Source of the DNA: Parvimonas sp.
GTDB taxonomy: Bacteria > Bacillota > Clostridia > Tissierellales > Peptoniphilaceae
DNA: 48,074 nucleotides
NCBI GenBank assembly: GCA_022770425.1
Contig: JALEHY010000037.1
Span: forward strand, 1 to 48,074
Direction of reading: 5' to 3'
Shown here: in pieces, positions 35,612-44,849 of the stretch
Position numbering within the stretch: the first letter of the stretch is position 1
How the letters are laid out: every line of letters starts with the position of its first letter
Notes under the pieces: model-generated
The model's database searches: none
The model's input: only the letters and a program-made list of their open reading frames with translations
What the model was told of the DNA's origin: nothing
Position numbers and translations under genes: made by a program

Positions 35612-36076
35612 ATGAGAGATAAGAGCGAAAAAATTATTGCTAATAATAAAAAAGCAAGACATGACTATTTTATTGAAAATGTATATGAGGCCGGAATTTC
35701 ACTATCGGGGACAGAAGTTAAAAGTATAAGGCAAGGTAAAGTATCTATAAAAGAAAGTTACTGTATGATAAAAAACGGAGAAATTTTTATTATAAATATG
35801 AATATTAGTCCATATGATCATGGAAATATTTATAATCTAGAACCTTCTAGAAATAGAAAATTATTACTTACAAAGAAAGAAATAAATAAACTTATAGGAC
35901 AAACTAAAGAAAAAGGATATTCATTAATACCGTTAAATGTCCACTTAAAAAATGGTTGGGTTAAAATAGATATTGCATTAGCTCAAGGAAAGAAAAATTA
36001 TGATAAAAGAGAAAGCATATTAAAAAGAGAACATGAACGAAAAATACAACATGTTCTAAAAAATAAATATAAATAG
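35612..36076 (+). CDS. smpB: SsrA-binding protein SmpB
   Basis: Binds tmRNA and brings it to stalled ribosomes for trans-translation. The 154-aa protein has the typical opening NNKKARHDYFIENVYEAGISLSGTE-type region (residues about 10-35), VKSIRQGKVSIKESY, and the C-terminal basic tail AQGKKNYDKRESI...KREHERKI. The tmRNA gene (ssrA) often lies just downstream, but here miaB follows with only a few bases between, so ssrA must be elsewhere. Confidence 0.97.
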   Translation: MRDKSEKIIANNKKARHDYFIENVYEAGISLSGTEVKSIRQGKVSIKESYCMIKNGEIFIINMNISPYDHGNIYNLEPSRNRKLLLTKKEINKLIGQTKEKGYSLIPLNVHLKNGWVKIDIALAQGKKNYDKRESILKREHERKIQHVLKNKYK

Positions 36077-36087
36077 AGGTGAATTTA

Positions 36088-37404
36088 TTGAATAAAAAAT
36101 ATACAATTGTAACCTATGGTTGTCAAATGAATCATCATGATTCTGAAAAGATTTCTTATTTATTGGAGTCATTAGGTTATATTCCTGAAAAAGATATTGA
36201 AAAATCGGACTTTATAATATATAACACTTGTTTAGTCAGGGAAAATGCAGAACTAAAAGTATATGGACAACTTGGTGCATTGAAATCTTTGAAAAAAAAG
36301 AAACCTGAAATGATAATTGCAGTTTGTGGATGTATGATGCAAACCGGAGATGCAAGAACTACTATTCTTGCAAAATATAAACATGTTGATATTATTTTTG
36401 GTACAAAAAATATATCAAGACTTCCTTCTTTGGTTTCAAGACATAGAAGTACTGGTGAAGTTGTTGTTGATATTGAAGAAGATGATATCATTGATGATGA
36501 TACACCTATCAATAGAAATCATCCTTTTATTGCTTATGTTAATATAATGACTGGGTGTAATAATTATTGTACATTTTGTATTGTTCCTTATGCAAGAGGA
36601 AAAGAAATAAGTCGAACTCCTGAAAGTATTATTGAAGAAGTTAAAGAACTCGCAAAAAAAGGATATAAAGAAATAATTTTGTTAGGACAAAATGTTAATT
36701 CTTATGGAAAAACATTAAGACCTAAAGTTACTTTTCCTGAATTACTAAAAATGGTAAATGAAGTTAATGGAATTGAAAGAATAAGATTTTTGACAAGTCA
36801 TCCAAAAGATTGTTCTGACGAACTTATAGATGCTATTGCTAATTTAGATAAAGTTTGTGAAAATATACATTTACCATTTCAATCCGGAAGTAATAAAATT
36901 TTAAAAGATATGCACAGAGTTTATACCAGAGAACATTATCTTGATTTAATAAAAAAATTAAAGGCAAAAATTCCTAACATAACTTTATCTACAGATATAA
37001 TTGTTGGGTTTCCCGGTGAAACGGAAGAAGATTTTCAAGATACTTTGAGTATGGTAAAAGAAGTTGAATATGATCAAGGTTTTACATTTTTGTATTCAAT
37101 AAGAAAAGGTACAAAAGCTGCAGAAATGCAAAATCAGATTCCACATGATATTAAACAAGAAAGATTTCAACGTCTGGTTGATTCGATGTATGATATATTT
37201 TATAAAAAAAACAAAGAAAATGTCGGACAAATACTTGAGGTATTAGTTGAAGGTCCAAGTAAAAACAATCCTGAAATATTGACAGGACGTACAAGGGGAT
37301 ATAAATTAGTTCATTTTAAGGGCGGCGAAAGAAATATAGGTAATTTAGTTAATGTTAAAATTACAGGACATAATTCGTTTGCACTTGAAGGAGAATTGTT
37401 ATAA
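36088..37404 (+). CDS. miaB: tRNA-2-methylthio-N6-isopentenyladenosine-37 synthase MiaB
   Basis: Radical-SAM methylthiotransferase that adds the ms2 group to i6A37 of tRNAs. The 438-aa protein has the N-terminal cluster-binding domain (C12 in YGCQMN, NTCLVRENA, VCGCMMQ), the radical-SAM cluster CxxxCxxC at C157, C161 and C164 (GCNNYCTFCIVPYARG) and a C-terminal TRAM domain (about 375-438). I chose TTG 36088, with AGAGGTGA at 36075-36082 at good spacing; an in-frame GTG at 36079 lies inside that ribosome site. miaA, which makes its substrate, lies 4.5 kb downstream. Confidence 0.95.
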   Translation: MNKKYTIVTYGCQMNHHDSEKISYLLESLGYIPEKDIEKSDFIIYNTCLVRENAELKVYGQLGALKSLKKKKPEMIIAVCGCMMQTGDARTTILAKYKHVDIIFGTKNISRLPSLVSRHRSTGEVVVDIEEDDIIDDDTPINRNHPFIAYVNIMTGCNNYCTFCIVPYARGKEISRTPESIIEEVKELAKKGYKEIILLGQNVNSYGKTLRPKVTFPELLKMVNEVNGIERIRFLTSHPKDCSDELIDAIANLDKVCENIHLPFQSGSNKILKDMHRVYTREHYLDLIKKLKAKIPNITLSTDIIVGFPGETEEDFQDTLSMVKEVEYDQGFTFLYSIRKGTKAAEMQNQIPHDIKQERFQRLVDSMYDIFYKKNKENVGQILEVLVEGPSKNNPEILTGRTRGYKLVHFKGGERNIGNLVNVKITGHNSFALEGELL

Positions 37405-37423
37405 TTAAAGATAAGGAGTTTAT

Positions 37424-39994
37424 ATGAGTAATTTTACACCTATGATGAAACAATATTTGGAAATAAAATCAAATTATAACGATTGTATAATTTTTTATAG
37501 ATTAGGCGATTTTTATGAGATGTTTTTTGATGACGCTAAAACCGTTTCAAAAATTTTGGATTTAGCTCTTACAAAAAGAGATTGCGGTAATGGAGAGAAG
37601 GCACCTATGTGTGGAATTCCTCATCATGTTGTAAATCAATACTTATATAAATTAGTTTCTTTTGGATTTAAGGTTGCAATATGTGAACAAGTCGAAGATC
37701 CTAAACTTGTTAAAGGAATAGTGAAAAGAGATGTTGTAAAACTTGTAACTCCCGGAACAATTGATGAGTTTGATGAAATTTCAGTAAATAAAAATAATTA
37801 TATTTTAAGTTTATATATTGATTCCACAAATTTAAGCATCACTTATTCTGATATATCTACAAGCGAAATTTTCATTACATATATTTCTGAATTAAACAAG
37901 GATAATTTAATAAATATTATTGAAGAGGAGCTAATAAAACTATCACCTTCAGAAATAATTTTAAATGCCAATATTTTAAATTCAATAGAAAAACCTCTTA
38001 TAAAATTGTTTAAGAGTTTGAGTATAATGTTTACTAAGGTTGATATTGATCCTTCTTTCAAGTCAATAAAGGATAATAATTTATCGTTTTTTAAAAGTAA
38101 TGAAAAAAATGAAGTATTACTTTACTCTTTAGATAATTTTTATAAATATGTTTGCAAATTCGGTATAAAATTAAATAATTTTAAAAATATAAAGAAATTT
38201 TCAATAGATAATTACTTAAGAATTGATGCTAATTCAAGAATAAATTTGGAACTGAAAAAAAATAATTTTAACAATGATATAAACGGCTCATTATTAGGAG
38301 TTATAAATTATACTAAAATTCCTATGGGGCTAAGATTATTAAATAAGTGGATAGAACAACCACTTATCGACATTGAGAGAATAGTAAAAAGACAAAATTT
38401 AATTGAAGAATTAATCAACAATATTTCTGTAAAAAACGAATTAGAATCTTATCTTAATGATATATCCGATATTGAAAGGATAAATTCGAAAATTTCTTTT
38501 GGAAACTGTAACGCAAAAGATTTACTTAATTTGAAAAATTCAATATTTAATATCCCTATGATCAAGGAAATTCTTTTAAAATGCGGGAATAATTTTTCTA
38601 AAATTTCCAAAGAAATTCCCGATGTTTCCGATATATATGAACTTATTAATACATCAATCAATGATGACGTAGGAATTTCAGTAAAAGAAGGAAACTTAAT
38701 TAAAATAGGATATAGTACAGAACTTGACAAGTTAAGGAACAGTAAAGTAATAGGAAAACAAAAATTAGTAGAATATGAAGTTGAACAGCGAAATAATACC
38801 GGAATTAAAAACTTACGTTTAGTATTTAATAAAAAAACAGGATATTTTTTTGAAGTAACAAAATCTTATCAACATTTAGTTCCGGATAGTTTTGAGTTAA
38901 AGCAAACACTTACAAACGCAAACAGATATAAAACTGATGAACTTATAAATATTGAAAATATGATTTTTGGATCAGAAAATGAAATTGTGGAAATGGAGTA
39001 CAACATATTTGTTTCAATAAGAAATACAATCAATATAAATATTAAAAGATTACAATTACTATCAGATATTTTAGCTTTTATTGATGTTATTAATTCATTA
39101 ACTACAGTTGCATTTAAGAATAATTATTGTAAACCTAAATTAAACAACATTGGAATTTTAGAAATAAAAAACGGCAGACATCCGGTAATTGAAAATTTTT
39201 TAGATTCCATAAATCAATTTATTCCTAATGATACTCAAATTGGAGAATCGAATAATTTAGTTCAAATAATAACCGGACCGAATATGAGCGGTAAATCAAC
39301 ATATATTAGACAAATTGCACTAATAGTGATACTAGCACAAATGGGTTCTTTTGTACCTGCAGAAAGTGCGAATATTTCTATTGTAGATAAAATTTTTACA
39401 AGAATAGGGGCTTCTGATAATCTATATAAGGGAGAAAGCACCTTTATGGTTGAAATGAAGGAAGTTAATAATATTCTAAAATATGCAACTAAAAACAGTT
39501 TACTAATTTTAGATGAAGTTGGAAGAGGTACTTCAACTTATGATGGATTAAGCTTAGCTTGGGCAATTGTTGAGTATATTACTAAATATATAAAATCAAA
39601 AACTTTTTTTGCAACACATTATCATGAGTTAATTGATTTAGAACAGAAATTTTGTGAAATAAAAAATAAACATATACAAGTTTATGAAGATTCCGATAAT
39701 GATGATATTATATTTTTAAGAAAAATTGAAAATGGTGGAGCAAATAAAAGTTATGGAATCGCTGTTGCAAAATTAGCCGGAATTCCAATTGAAGTTATTA
39801 ATCGTTCTAAATCAATTCTTAATCAAATTGAAAAAAAGGAATTAGAAATTGAGGATAATATTGAAAGCATTTGTGAAGATTCTGTAAATGTTGAAATAAT
39901 AAAAAATTTGGAAAATATCAATATAGATAAAATAAATCCATTAGAAGCATTAAATATTCTTAATGATTTAATAAATATCTTGAAAAAAAATTAA
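37424..39994 (+). CDS. mutS: DNA mismatch repair protein MutS
   Basis: Recognises base mismatches and small loops and recruits MutL. The 856-aa protein has the mismatch-reading motif FYRLGDFYEMFFDDA (about 25-39, Phe-x-Glu wedge), the connector, lever and clamp domains, Walker A GPNMSGKST (about 618-626), Walker B ILDEVGRGTSTYDG and the ATHYHEL motif. All core residues look intact. An AAGGAG site precedes the ATG. mutL follows by 14 bases. Its partner MutL lacks the usual endonuclease residues, so the downstream strand-incision step in this organism is uncertain. Confidence 0.98.
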   Translation: MSNFTPMMKQYLEIKSNYNDCIIFYRLGDFYEMFFDDAKTVSKILDLALTKRDCGNGEKAPMCGIPHHVVNQYLYKLVSFGFKVAICEQVEDPKLVKGIVKRDVVKLVTPGTIDEFDEISVNKNNYILSLYIDSTNLSITYSDISTSEIFITYISELNKDNLINIIEEELIKLSPSEIILNANILNSIEKPLIKLFKSLSIMFTKVDIDPSFKSIKDNNLSFFKSNEKNEVLLYSLDNFYKYVCKFGIKLNNFKNIKKFSIDNYLRIDANSRINLELKKNNFNNDINGSLLGVINYTKIPMGLRLLNKWIEQPLIDIERIVKRQNLIEELINNISVKNELESYLNDISDIERINSKISFGNCNAKDLLNLKNSIFNIPMIKEILLKCGNNFSKISKEIPDVSDIYELINTSINDDVGISVKEGNLIKIGYSTELDKLRNSKVIGKQKLVEYEVEQRNNTGIKNLRLVFNKKTGYFFEVTKSYQHLVPDSFELKQTLTNANRYKTDELINIENMIFGSENEIVEMEYNIFVSIRNTININIKRLQLLSDILAFIDVINSLTTVAFKNNYCKPKLNNIGILEIKNGRHPVIENFLDSINQFIPNDTQIGESNNLVQIITGPNMSGKSTYIRQIALIVILAQMGSFVPAESANISIVDKIFTRIGASDNLYKGESTFMVEMKEVNNILKYATKNSLLILDEVGRGTSTYDGLSLAWAIVEYITKYIKSKTFFATHYHELIDLEQKFCEIKNKHIQVYEDSDNDDIIFLRKIENGGANKSYGIAVAKLAGIPIEVINRSKSILNQIEKKELEIEDNIESICEDSVNVEIIKNLENINIDKINPLEALNILNDLINILKKN

Positions 39995-40008
39995 GTTAGG
40001 AGATTGCT

Positions 40009-41889
40009 ATGTCTATAAAATTGTTATCTGATGAAACAATTCAAAAAATTGCTGCAGGTGAAGTAGTTGAAAATCCTTATTCAGTTATAAAAGAATTAGT
40101 AGAAAATTCTATTGATTCAAAGGCTACTACAATTAAAGTCGAAATTAAAAATGCAGGTAAAAAAGAAATTATGATTTCTGATAATGGTTGTGGGATAAAT
40201 GAAGATGAAATAGAATTAGCATTTACAAAGCATGCAACCTCAAAACTAAATAAATTTGATGATATATATTCAATTTTATCTTACGGGTTTAGAGGTGAGG
40301 CACTTTCAAGTATTGCTGCGGTTTCAAAAGTAGATATAAATACAAGAACAAAAGACAGTAACTATGGAACACATTGTCATTTAGAAGAAAATAAAGTTTT
40401 AAAGAAAAATAAAGTTGGAATGAACTATGGTACTACAATATATATAAGAGATTTATTTTACAATGTTCCTATAAGAAAAAAATTCTTAAAATCCGATTCT
40501 TATGAAAATTCGATAATAACTACATTAATGTATTCCTTTGCACTTGCTAATCAGAATATATCTTTTAAGTATATAAAAGACGGAAAATCTATATTTGAAA
40601 CAAATGAAAAAAACTCTTTAAAAGATAATATAATTGAACTATTTGACAGAAATTTTTTCAAAAATTTAATACCAATAAATATTAAAGATTCAGATTATAA
40701 CGTTTACGGTTATATCTCAAACAATCATTATTACAAATCAAATAGAAGTTCTCAATTTTTGTTTGTAAATGGTAGATATGTATATGATGAAAAAATTAGA
40801 AACATAGTAGAAAAATCTTTATATTCTATAATACCAAAAGGTAAATTTCCTGCTTTTATTATTTTTGTAGAAGTGAATCCAAATTTAATTGACATAAATG
40901 TCCATCCGAATAAAAAGAAAATAAAATTCATTTTTGAAGATAAATTGTTAAATTTGATTAATAATAATATTTTAGATATTATTTTTGATAATACAAAAAG
41001 TGATTATATAGTCGCAAAAGAAAATGATGATAAATTAGAACAGATTTATGTTGAAAATCCATCGGACAATTCAGATAATTGTGTAATTGACAGTGATGTG
41101 ACTTGTATAAACATTACTGAATATGATGATAATTATAACACCGATATGTCAGAAAAATTTTCGTACGAGGATTTGTTCAAAGTTAAATCAGATGAAATTT
41201 TCACAGTAAATGAAACAATTTCTATTGATAAATATACTATAGATGAACCAAAGAAAGAACAAAAAAGTATATTTGAGGAAATAAAAGTTGATAAATTAAA
41301 TGCAGTAAATGTTGAAAATAAAAAAGCTTTAAAGGATTATAATTTATTATCTACTTTATTCAATAGTTTTATTTTACTTTCTGATAACAATGAATTTATA
41401 ATTTTGGATATTATAAATGCAAAACGCAGAATAATTTATGAAAATTTATACAGTGGATACAAAAATAATTCAACAAACAAGCAAATTCTATTATTTCCTA
41501 TAATTTTAGAATTATCAGAATATGAAATGGATAAATTCAATAAAATTAAACTTGATTTGAATTCTTTAGGAATAGAAGCAGATGTTTTTGATGAAAATTC
41601 AATTGCTATAAGAACTATGCCTTCATTATTAAACGATGATTCATTGGATAAAGAAGATGTGCGAGCAATGATAAATGAGTTATTAATTGAAAATAACATT
41701 TTTGAAGAAAATTTATATAGAATGATTTTAAAGAAAAAAATTTATTTGAATGAAAACTTTACTGATTTTGAAAGTAAAGAACTAATAAATAAATTATCAT
41801 TTCTTGATACAGATTTAAATTTTTTAGATAAAAAAATAGTTAGAAAAATATCAAAAGAAGAATTTGAAAAGATATTTTTTAAGGATTAA
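40009..41889 (+). CDS. mutL: DNA mismatch repair protein MutL with degenerate endonuclease domain
   Basis: ATPase that links MutS to downstream repair. The GHKL ATPase part (about 1-330) is intact: KELVENSIDSKA, DNGCGINEDE, GFRGEALSSIAAVS and the sensor lysine region VHPNKKK. In the C-terminal domain the metal motif DQHA-x2-E-x4-E reads D467-I-I-N-A-K-R473-R-I-I-Y-E478: only the first Asp and last Glu remain. The CPHGRP motif is replaced by NFLDKK (about 604-609), and the Cys-containing helix motif by MILKKKI. A clamp-binding-like QILLFP (492-497) is kept. The variable linker (about 340-430) is acidic. No frameshift is seen, so the gene looks functional but without nuclease. Confidence 0.95.
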   Translation: MSIKLLSDETIQKIAAGEVVENPYSVIKELVENSIDSKATTIKVEIKNAGKKEIMISDNGCGINEDEIELAFTKHATSKLNKFDDIYSILSYGFRGEALSSIAAVSKVDINTRTKDSNYGTHCHLEENKVLKKNKVGMNYGTTIYIRDLFYNVPIRKKFLKSDSYENSIITTLMYSFALANQNISFKYIKDGKSIFETNEKNSLKDNIIELFDRNFFKNLIPINIKDSDYNVYGYISNNHYYKSNRSSQFLFVNGRYVYDEKIRNIVEKSLYSIIPKGKFPAFIIFVEVNPNLIDINVHPNKKKIKFIFEDKLLNLINNNILDIIFDNTKSDYIVAKENDDKLEQIYVENPSDNSDNCVIDSDVTCINITEYDDNYNTDMSEKFSYEDLFKVKSDEIFTVNETISIDKYTIDEPKKEQKSIFEEIKVDKLNAVNVENKKALKDYNLLSTLFNSFILLSDNNEFIILDIINAKRRIIYENLYSGYKNNSTNKQILLFPIILELSEYEMDKFNKIKLDLNSLGIEADVFDENSIAIRTMPSLLNDDSLDKEDVRAMINELLIENNIFEENLYRMILKKKIYLNENFTDFESKELINKLSFLDTDLNFLDKKIVRKISKEEFEKIFFKD

Positions 41890-41891
41890 AT

Positions 41892-42827
41892 ATGAAAAAA
41901 AAAATAATTTTTATTGTCGGACCTACTGCTGTAGGTAAAACAAAGCTTAGTACAGATATTGCAAATAAATTTAACGGAGAAATTATATCTTGTGATTCGA
42001 TGCAAATATACAAAGGTTTTAATATAGGTACTGCAAAAATTACAAAAGAGGAAATGAATGGTATAAATCACCATTTAATTGATATTATTGATGGAGATCA
42101 GTCATTTAATGTATCGGAATATAAACAATTAGCGGAAAATTGTATTGATAAAATTTATAACAAAAATAGTTTACCTATTTTTGTTGGAGGAACCGGATTA
42201 TATGTTGATTCGATATTCTATGATTTAAAATTCACTGAAGCAAAAGATACTTCTAAATTAAGACAAGAAATTGAAAAATTTTATGAAGACAATGGTAAAG
42301 AAGCTTTATATAAATGGCTGTTAACCTTAGATTATAATTTAAAAGATACTATTCATAAAAATAACGTTAAAAGAGTAATTCGTGCAATTGAAGTGTGTAT
42401 AAGTACAAATAATAGATTTTCTATGCAAAAAGATGATTATTTTAAAGAGAATAATAAATATAGTCCTTTAATAATCGGACTTAATATTGATAGATCTATC
42501 TTGTATGACAGAATAAATAAAAGAGTTGATATAATGTTAAAAGAAGGACTTTTAGATGAAGTGAAATATTTATATAAGTTATATGGGGAAAATTCTCAAC
42601 CTTTTACTGCTATAGGATATAAAGAATTTGTTCCTTATTTTAAAAATGAAATTTCAATTGAAAACTGTATAGAAAACATAAAACAAAATTCACGAAAATA
42701 TGCTAAAAGACAATTAACATGGTTTAAGAAAAATAAAAATATTAACTGGATAGATACAAATACTAATTATGAGAATTTGTTGGAAAATACGTGTAATATT
42801 ATTTCTAATTTTTTAATGGAGATATAA
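41892..42827 (+). CDS. miaA: tRNA dimethylallyltransferase MiaA
   Basis: Transfers the dimethylallyl group to N6 of A37 in tRNAs reading U-initial codons, giving i6A, the substrate of MiaB. The 311-aa protein has the P-loop GPTAVGKTKLS (about 8-18), SCDSMQIYKGFNIGTAKI, HHLIDIID, VGGTGLYVDSI and the C-terminal QFTAIGYKE-like segment (QPFTAIGYKEF) and KRQLTWFKKN. The start is 3 bases after mutL; mutS-mutL-miaA is a familiar order. Confidence 0.97.
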   Translation: MKKKIIFIVGPTAVGKTKLSTDIANKFNGEIISCDSMQIYKGFNIGTAKITKEEMNGINHHLIDIIDGDQSFNVSEYKQLAENCIDKIYNKNSLPIFVGGTGLYVDSIFYDLKFTEAKDTSKLRQEIEKFYEDNGKEALYKWLLTLDYNLKDTIHKNNVKRVIRAIEVCISTNNRFSMQKDDYFKENNKYSPLIIGLNIDRSILYDRINKRVDIMLKEGLLDEVKYLYKLYGENSQPFTAIGYKEFVPYFKNEISIENCIENIKQNSRKYAKRQLTWFKKNKNINWIDTNTNYENLLENTCNIISNFLMEI

Positions 42828-42829
42828 AA

Positions 42830-44119
42830 ATGAAATATTTAGATACTGAATTTGATTTTGATGAAAATATAATTAATTTTGTAAATTATAACTCAAGTAA
42901 AATAATTGAGGATTTATATGAATTAGAAAATATAAAAGAATATAATCAACTAAAAGTTTTAAATGCTTTTAAACAAGAAAAATTATCTGCTACTGATTTT
43001 TCATGGACAACAGGATATGGTTATGGAGATAGCGGTAGAGAAAAATTAGAAAGAATATATTCACATATATTTAAAGCAAAAGATGCTTTAGTAAGACAAG
43101 AAATAACTTGTGGAACACATGCTATTTCTTTGGCTCTACAAGGTATTTTACGTCCTAATGATGAATTTATATATATTACAGGAACGCCGTATGATACATT
43201 ATTAAAAGTTATCGGTATAGAAGGAAATGAAAGCGGTACTTTAATAGACTATGGAATAAAGTATGATAAAGTAGATTTGTTAAATAATACAATAGATGTT
43301 GAAAAAGTATTGCAAAAAATAACTTCAAATACAAAATTACTGGCTATTCAGCGCTCTGCCGGATATAGTTCAAGGAGATGCATTTCAATTAATGAATTGG
43401 AATCAGCTATAAAAAAAATAAAAGATAAATTTCCTAATATAGTAATTATGGTTGATAATTGTTATTGTGAATTTGTTGAAAAAAAAGAGCCTTTAGAAAT
43501 TGGAGCCGATATAGTTGTAGGATCGTTACTTAAAAATTTAGGTGCTGGAATAACTTTGAACGGAGGATATGTTGTATCAAATTCAATTGAATTGATTGAT
43601 AAAATTTCTAACAGATTAACTGCTCCGGGTCTTGGTAAACATGTAGGCGTTAGCTTTGGAACTACAAGAGCTATTATTCAAGGATTGTTTTTTGCTCCTC
43701 AAGTAGTAACTGAAGCCGTTAAAAGTGCTAAATTGCTGGCGTTATGTTTTGAAAAATTAGGATATAACACAATTCCTAAGTTTAATGAAAAAAGAAGTGA
43801 TATTATTCAAATTATAAACTTGAAAGCTTCTGAAAAAATAATATTATTTTGTAAGGCGGTTCAGGAATGCTGTTGTGTTGATAATCACATTACACCATAT
43901 CCTTGGGAAATGCCGGGATATTCTGATAAGATAATAATGGCATCCGGAAGTTTTATTGATGGTTCAAGTATAGAATTAAGTTCTGATGGACCATTGAGAG
44001 AGCCTTTTAATATTTATTATCAAGGTGGATTAAATTTTTATCAATCAAAAATTGCAGTAATGAATATCTTAGATAAATTTTTGAAAAATGATTATATACA
44101 AATAAATGATCTATTATAA
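42830..44119 (+). CDS. PLP-dependent methionine gamma-lyase-related (YnbB/'aluminium resistance') protein
   Basis: Fold type I PLP enzyme of the YnbB family, often annotated as methionine gamma-lyase family or aluminium resistance protein; its true substrate is not known. The 429-aa protein has TTGYGYGDSGREKLE near residue 60, the cofactor region QEITCGTHAISLALQG, Asp in MVDNCYCEF and the Schiff-base lysine in VVGSLLKNLGAG. The C-terminal part includes PYPWEMPGYSDKIIMASG and DGPLREPF, typical of the family. It begins 2 bases after miaA, an association known in other Firmicutes. Confidence 0.9.
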   Translation: MKYLDTEFDFDENIINFVNYNSSKIIEDLYELENIKEYNQLKVLNAFKQEKLSATDFSWTTGYGYGDSGREKLERIYSHIFKAKDALVRQEITCGTHAISLALQGILRPNDEFIYITGTPYDTLLKVIGIEGNESGTLIDYGIKYDKVDLLNNTIDVEKVLQKITSNTKLLAIQRSAGYSSRRCISINELESAIKKIKDKFPNIVIMVDNCYCEFVEKKEPLEIGADIVVGSLLKNLGAGITLNGGYVVSNSIELIDKISNRLTAPGLGKHVGVSFGTTRAIIQGLFFAPQVVTEAVKSAKLLALCFEKLGYNTIPKFNEKRSDIIQIINLKASEKIILFCKAVQECCCVDNHITPYPWEMPGYSDKIIMASGSFIDGSSIELSSDGPLREPFNIYYQGGLNFYQSKIAVMNILDKFLKNDYIQINDLL

Positions 44120-44124
44120 GTATA

Positions 44125-44153
44125 TTGAAAAAACTATACTAATGTAGTATAAT
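44125..44153 (+). promoter_or_regulatory. Sigma-A-type promoter for nth
   Basis: TTGAAA (44125-44130), 17-base spacer, TATAAT (44148-44153). It lies in the 60-base gap after the PLP enzyme gene and about 30 bases before the nth start. Confidence 0.8.
44135..44151. promoter_or_regulatory. Inverted repeat overlapping the nth -10 (candidate operator)
   Basis: TATACTA (44135-44141) and TAGTATA (44145-44151) are exact inverted copies separated by ATG. The right arm covers most of the -10 hexamer, where a bound repressor would block polymerase. Part of the symmetry may be chance in such AT-rich DNA. Confidence 0.35.
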
Positions 44154-44188
44154 AAATCAACAAAAATATATGAAATGATGTGGTTTTT

Positions 44189-44839
44189 TTGAAAAAATTA
44201 AATAAAAAAGAAATTGAAATAGTTATGAAAAAATTGAATAAATTGTATCCTGATGCAAGGCCTGAGTTGAATTTTTCAAATAGCTTTGAACTTTTAATTG
44301 CAACTATTTTGTCTGCTCAATGCACTGATGTACGTGTTAATAAGGTTACCGAAATTTTATTTAATGATTATAAAACACCTGAAGAATTTCTAAGTATGGA
44401 TATTAATACACTATCAGAGTACATTCACAGTTGTGGTTTTTATAATTCTAAAAGTAAAAACATTTTAGAAACTTGTAAAATTTTAGTTGAAAAGTATGAT
44501 TCTATAGTTCCTAATAATATGGAAGATTTAACTAAACTACCGGGCGTCGGAAGAAAAACAGCAAATGTTGTTATGTCCTGTGCATTTGGAATACCTGCAA
44601 TTGCAGTGGACACTCATGTATTTAGAGTTACAAACAGAATTGGAATTGTAAATGAAACAGATGTATTGTCTACTGAAGAATCACTAATGAAAGTTCTAAA
44701 AAAGGATACTTGGAGCATAGCACATCATTTATTTATTTTTCACGGAAGAAGATTATGTACATCAAGAAGTCCCAAATGTAAGGACTGTATCATAAATACA
44801 GAGTGTAAGTATTACAAAGCTAATTTTGTAAAATCTTAA
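44189..44839 (+). CDS. nth: Endonuclease III (DNA glycosylase/AP lyase)
   Basis: Removes oxidised pyrimidines from DNA and cleaves the abasic site. The product is about 216 aa. It has the helix-hairpin-helix with catalytic lysine LPGVGRKTANVV, the catalytic aspartate in AVDTHVFRV and the four-cysteine iron-sulfur loop with Cys-x6-Cys-x2-Cys-x5-Cys spacing (CTSRSPKCKDCIINTEC). The start is uncertain: TTG 44189 gives MKKLNKKEIE with the ribosome-site-like GATGTGG upstream; an in-frame GTG at 44180 would add three residues. It has its own promoter and is followed 10 bases later by the VanW lipoprotein gene. Confidence 0.94.
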   Translation: MKKLNKKEIEIVMKKLNKLYPDARPELNFSNSFELLIATILSAQCTDVRVNKVTEILFNDYKTPEEFLSMDINTLSEYIHSCGFYNSKSKNILETCKILVEKYDSIVPNNMEDLTKLPGVGRKTANVVMSCAFGIPAIAVDTHVFRVTNRIGIVNETDVLSTEESLMKVLKKDTWSIAHHLFIFHGRRLCTSRSPKCKDCIINTECKYYKANFVKS

Positions 44840-44849
44840 GGAGAATATT

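Noticed and set aside
40009..41889. mutL as a pseudogene
   Set aside because: The frame is open over a normal length, the ATPase motifs are intact and the clamp-binding-like motif remains; only the nuclease residues are changed.
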